Origin: Lachnospiraceae bacterium
GTDB lineage: Bacteria; Bacillota; Clostridia; Lachnospirales; Lachnospiraceae
Direction: 5' to 3'
Length of the DNA: 64,000 bases
NCBI GenBank assembly: GCA_028693165.1
Contig: JAQUVX010000014.1
Coordinates: 34,420 to 98,419, forward strand
Part shown: positions 62,698 through 64,000 of the stretch, one piece after another
Position numbering within the stretch: the first letter of the stretch is position 1
Layout of the letters: every line of letters starts with the position of its first letter
The notes under the pieces: model-generated
Told to the model about the DNA's origin: nothing
The model's database searches: none
The model's input: the letters and a program-made list of their open reading frames with translations, nothing else
Translations under genes and position numbers: made by a program

Positions 62698-63759
62698 CTA
62701 TACATTTTTCATAATTCCCGGCACTCCATCCGGTACATTCAATATAAGCTTCTGACACGGATATCCACATACCTCCAGCAGTTCGCCCGGCTCAAAACCA
62801 ACTTTCTGATAGAGCGTTCTTGCAGCTGTTCCATGCTCATCCTCTTCCCTGTATGTAACCACAGAAAGCAGCGTCCCCACTTCAAATTCTGAAATCGCAG
62901 TCACTAACAGCCGATCTCCGATGCCCTGCCGCTTCCACTGTGGGGATACCGCAAGAAATTCGATCTCCCGCTGCTCTCTGGAAAATGCGATGCATCCCAC
63001 GGCCTGTCCTTTGTGACGGATTACCAGAATCTCCGGTTGTACTTGCAGCTCTATCCGCCTCTCTATCTGATCTGCAAATTCCTTCTCATCAAATCCTGGA
63101 AAATACTGCTTCTGACAGGCCGCCAGTGCCGTAATAGCCGCGGCATCCTGCTGCGTCGCCCAGTCCGGTAACATGATATTTCCCCGCTCCGGGTCAAGCC
63201 CCATGATCAGGTTGCTCGCCTTGCGGATATCTGCTCCGTTCGTCTTCGCCCAGTCGCTGTCCTCGTGAAGCAGGGTACTTCCAATCCCATGCGCAAGCAG
63301 AATGGATGCCACCTCCAGATTCATCGGCGGCTTTGCTCCCAATGTAACCAAAAAGTCAAGAGTTTCCCGAATGTAGGGCGCTATGATCGTCAGTGTCCGT
63401 TCCCGAATTGCCATGCGCACCGTCCAATGCATCTGGTTCCCATACCGCCGCCTGAATGCTTCTGTCTCCTTCCGCATATAGTCAAAAAAGGAGGTCATTC
63501 CCCGATAAGGATCACGATATGTCCGCCTCACAATCTTCGCAAACTGTATCTGATAACCAGCAAAAAAGGAATCCAGAACCTGATCAAAGATCGCATCCTT
63601 GCTGTCAAAATAGTAATAAAATAACCCAACCTCCGCCCCTGCCCTTTTCATGATCGAACGAATCGTCGTGCCGTCATACCCCTTTTCAAAAAAGCACGCG
63701 CGTGCAGCCGCTATGATCTCTTCCTGCTTCCCCTGATTCCCGACCGCTTTTCTTGCCAT
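62698..63759 (-). CDS. TetR regulator fused to a GNAT acetyltransferase
   Basis: 353 residues from ATG 63759 (GAGGGAA upstream). The TTG extension to 63798 is the operator repeat itself. TetR HTH (about 10-60): IIAAARACFFEKGYDGTTIRSIMKRAGAEVGLFYYYF. A ligand domain runs to about 200. The GNAT part (about 210-350) has EIEFLAVSPQWKRQGIGDRLL and ARTLYQKVGFEPGE. One protein therefore combines sensing/repression with acetyl transfer. It heads the accessory block. Confidence 0.9.
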   Translation of the reverse strand: MARKAVGNQGKQEEIIAAARACFFEKGYDGTTIRSIMKRAGAEVGLFYYYFDSKDAIFDQVLDSFFAGYQIQFAKIVRRTYRDPYRGMTSFFDYMRKETEAFRRRYGNQMHWTVRMAIRERTLTIIAPYIRETLDFLVTLGAKPPMNLEVASILLAHGIGSTLLHEDSDWAKTNGADIRKASNLIMGLDPERGNIMLPDWATQQDAAAITALAACQKQYFPGFDEKEFADQIERRIELQVQPEILVIRHKGQAVGCIAFSREQREIEFLAVSPQWKRQGIGDRLLVTAISEFEVGTLLSVVTYREEDEHGTAARTLYQKVGFEPGELLEVCGYPCQKLILNVPDGVPGIMKNV

Positions 63760-63779
63760 AGGCAGTTCCCTCGTTTCCC

Positions 63780-63854
63780 TTTGCTGAATATTGTTCAACT
63801 TCTATTATATACCCTTTGCTTTCGATTTCAAGTCTTTTGCTGAATATTGTTCAA
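63780..63854 (-). promoter_or_regulatory. Autoregulated TetR promoter with two identical operators
   Basis: The 19-bp sequence TTTGCTGAATATTGTTCAA occurs at 63780-63798 and 63836-63854, 56 bp apart, with no mismatch. Each contains the palindrome TTGNNNAATATTNNNCAA. Between them lies a minus-strand promoter: -35 TTGAAA (63826-63831), 16-nt spacer, -10 TATAAT (63804-63809). The sites thus flank the -35 and cover the start site. Confidence 0.85.
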
Positions 63855-63881
63855 TTTCATTTTGGAAACACGGAAGAACAA

Positions 63882-63931
63882 AGTGCCTTCGGCACTCTCA
63901 GCTCCCCCTGCCCCCTCAATCTTTGAGGGGG
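63882..63931. repeat. Intergenic hairpin pair (terminator-like)
   Basis: AGTGCC-ttc-GGCACT (63882-63896) and CCCCCTCAA (63911-63919) pairing with TTGAGGGGG (63923-63931), followed by TTTTGGG on the + strand. The arrangement (GC hairpin, C-run/G-run hairpin, TTTT) recalls the cluster at 3616-3703. A third stem ATGTTCTT/AAGAACAT lies at 63968-63992. No gene is seen from 63855 to the window end. Confidence 0.55.
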
Positions 63932-64000
63932 TTTTGGGTATTCCTCTTTGTCGATTTTTATTGTAAAATGTTCTTATGTATAAAAAGAACATCCTCCAAA

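Overview
The window reads as ordinary chromosome of a spore-forming member of the Clostridia, most likely a Lachnospiraceae (Clostridium cluster XIVa type). The evidence is mixed: a SpoVAF-type spore protein, DUF4250 and DUF3798 proteins, a Hol44-type holin, a CIRCE-controlled clpB, AGGAGG-type ribosome binding sites and roughly balanced base composition. The genus is not resolved. Nearly all genes lie on the minus strand. I found no tRNA, rRNA, CRISPR array or complete insertion sequence.

Layout. 1-3.6 kb: tail of a probable regulator, an ArAE-like membrane protein, a lone holin, feoB and a HIT protein, then a cluster of small hairpins. 3.8-13.3 kb: an iron-type (AfuABC-like) ABC importer, a beta-phosphoglucomutase, and a sensor operon made of binding lipoprotein, YesM-type kinase and AraC-type response regulator. 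This resembles HptASR, the glucose-6-phosphate sensor of Staphylococcus aureus. The same ~25-nt box stands exactly 21 nt upstream of the -10 of both the importer and pgmB, which ties the block into one phosphosugar-type regulon (inference). 13.5-19.8 kb: a histidine phosphatase, then an ABC importer with a DUF3798 binding lipoprotein and a ~195-nt leader. 20.0-23.3 kb: YdjI/YdjG/YdjH-like membrane-stress genes without PspA. 23.4-29.6 kb: a VanRS-like two-component system with an ABC exporter and a large secreted/membrane protein.

29.8-42.4 kb is mostly housekeeping: ppk1-ppx polyphosphate genes, plsC-pheA, cardiolipin synthase behind an orphan prepilin gene, a short DUF4250 gene, asparaginase, spoVAF, a candidate ~150-nt small RNA with its own promoter and terminator, and malic enzyme. 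42.5-46.3 kb: clpB (CIRCE) divergent from an Rpn-family nuclease. 46.4-52.4 kb: a LytTR/AgrC-like two-component system with a second, ATPase-less kinase-like protein, then mscS and thiM-thiE-thiD, apparently one long operon. 52.6-58.3 kb: an aquaporin, then three cyclic-di-GMP genes (GGDEF cyclase, degenerate-GGDEF/EAL hybrid, HD-GYP).

58.5-64 kb is an accessory-looking block of small-molecule defence genes: an AraC/GyrI regulator, GNAT acetyltransferases, a fusion of a Vat/CatB-type acetyltransferase with an alpha/beta hydrolase, a GyrI-like protein, and a TetR-GNAT fusion whose promoter is bracketed by two identical 19-bp operator-like repeats.
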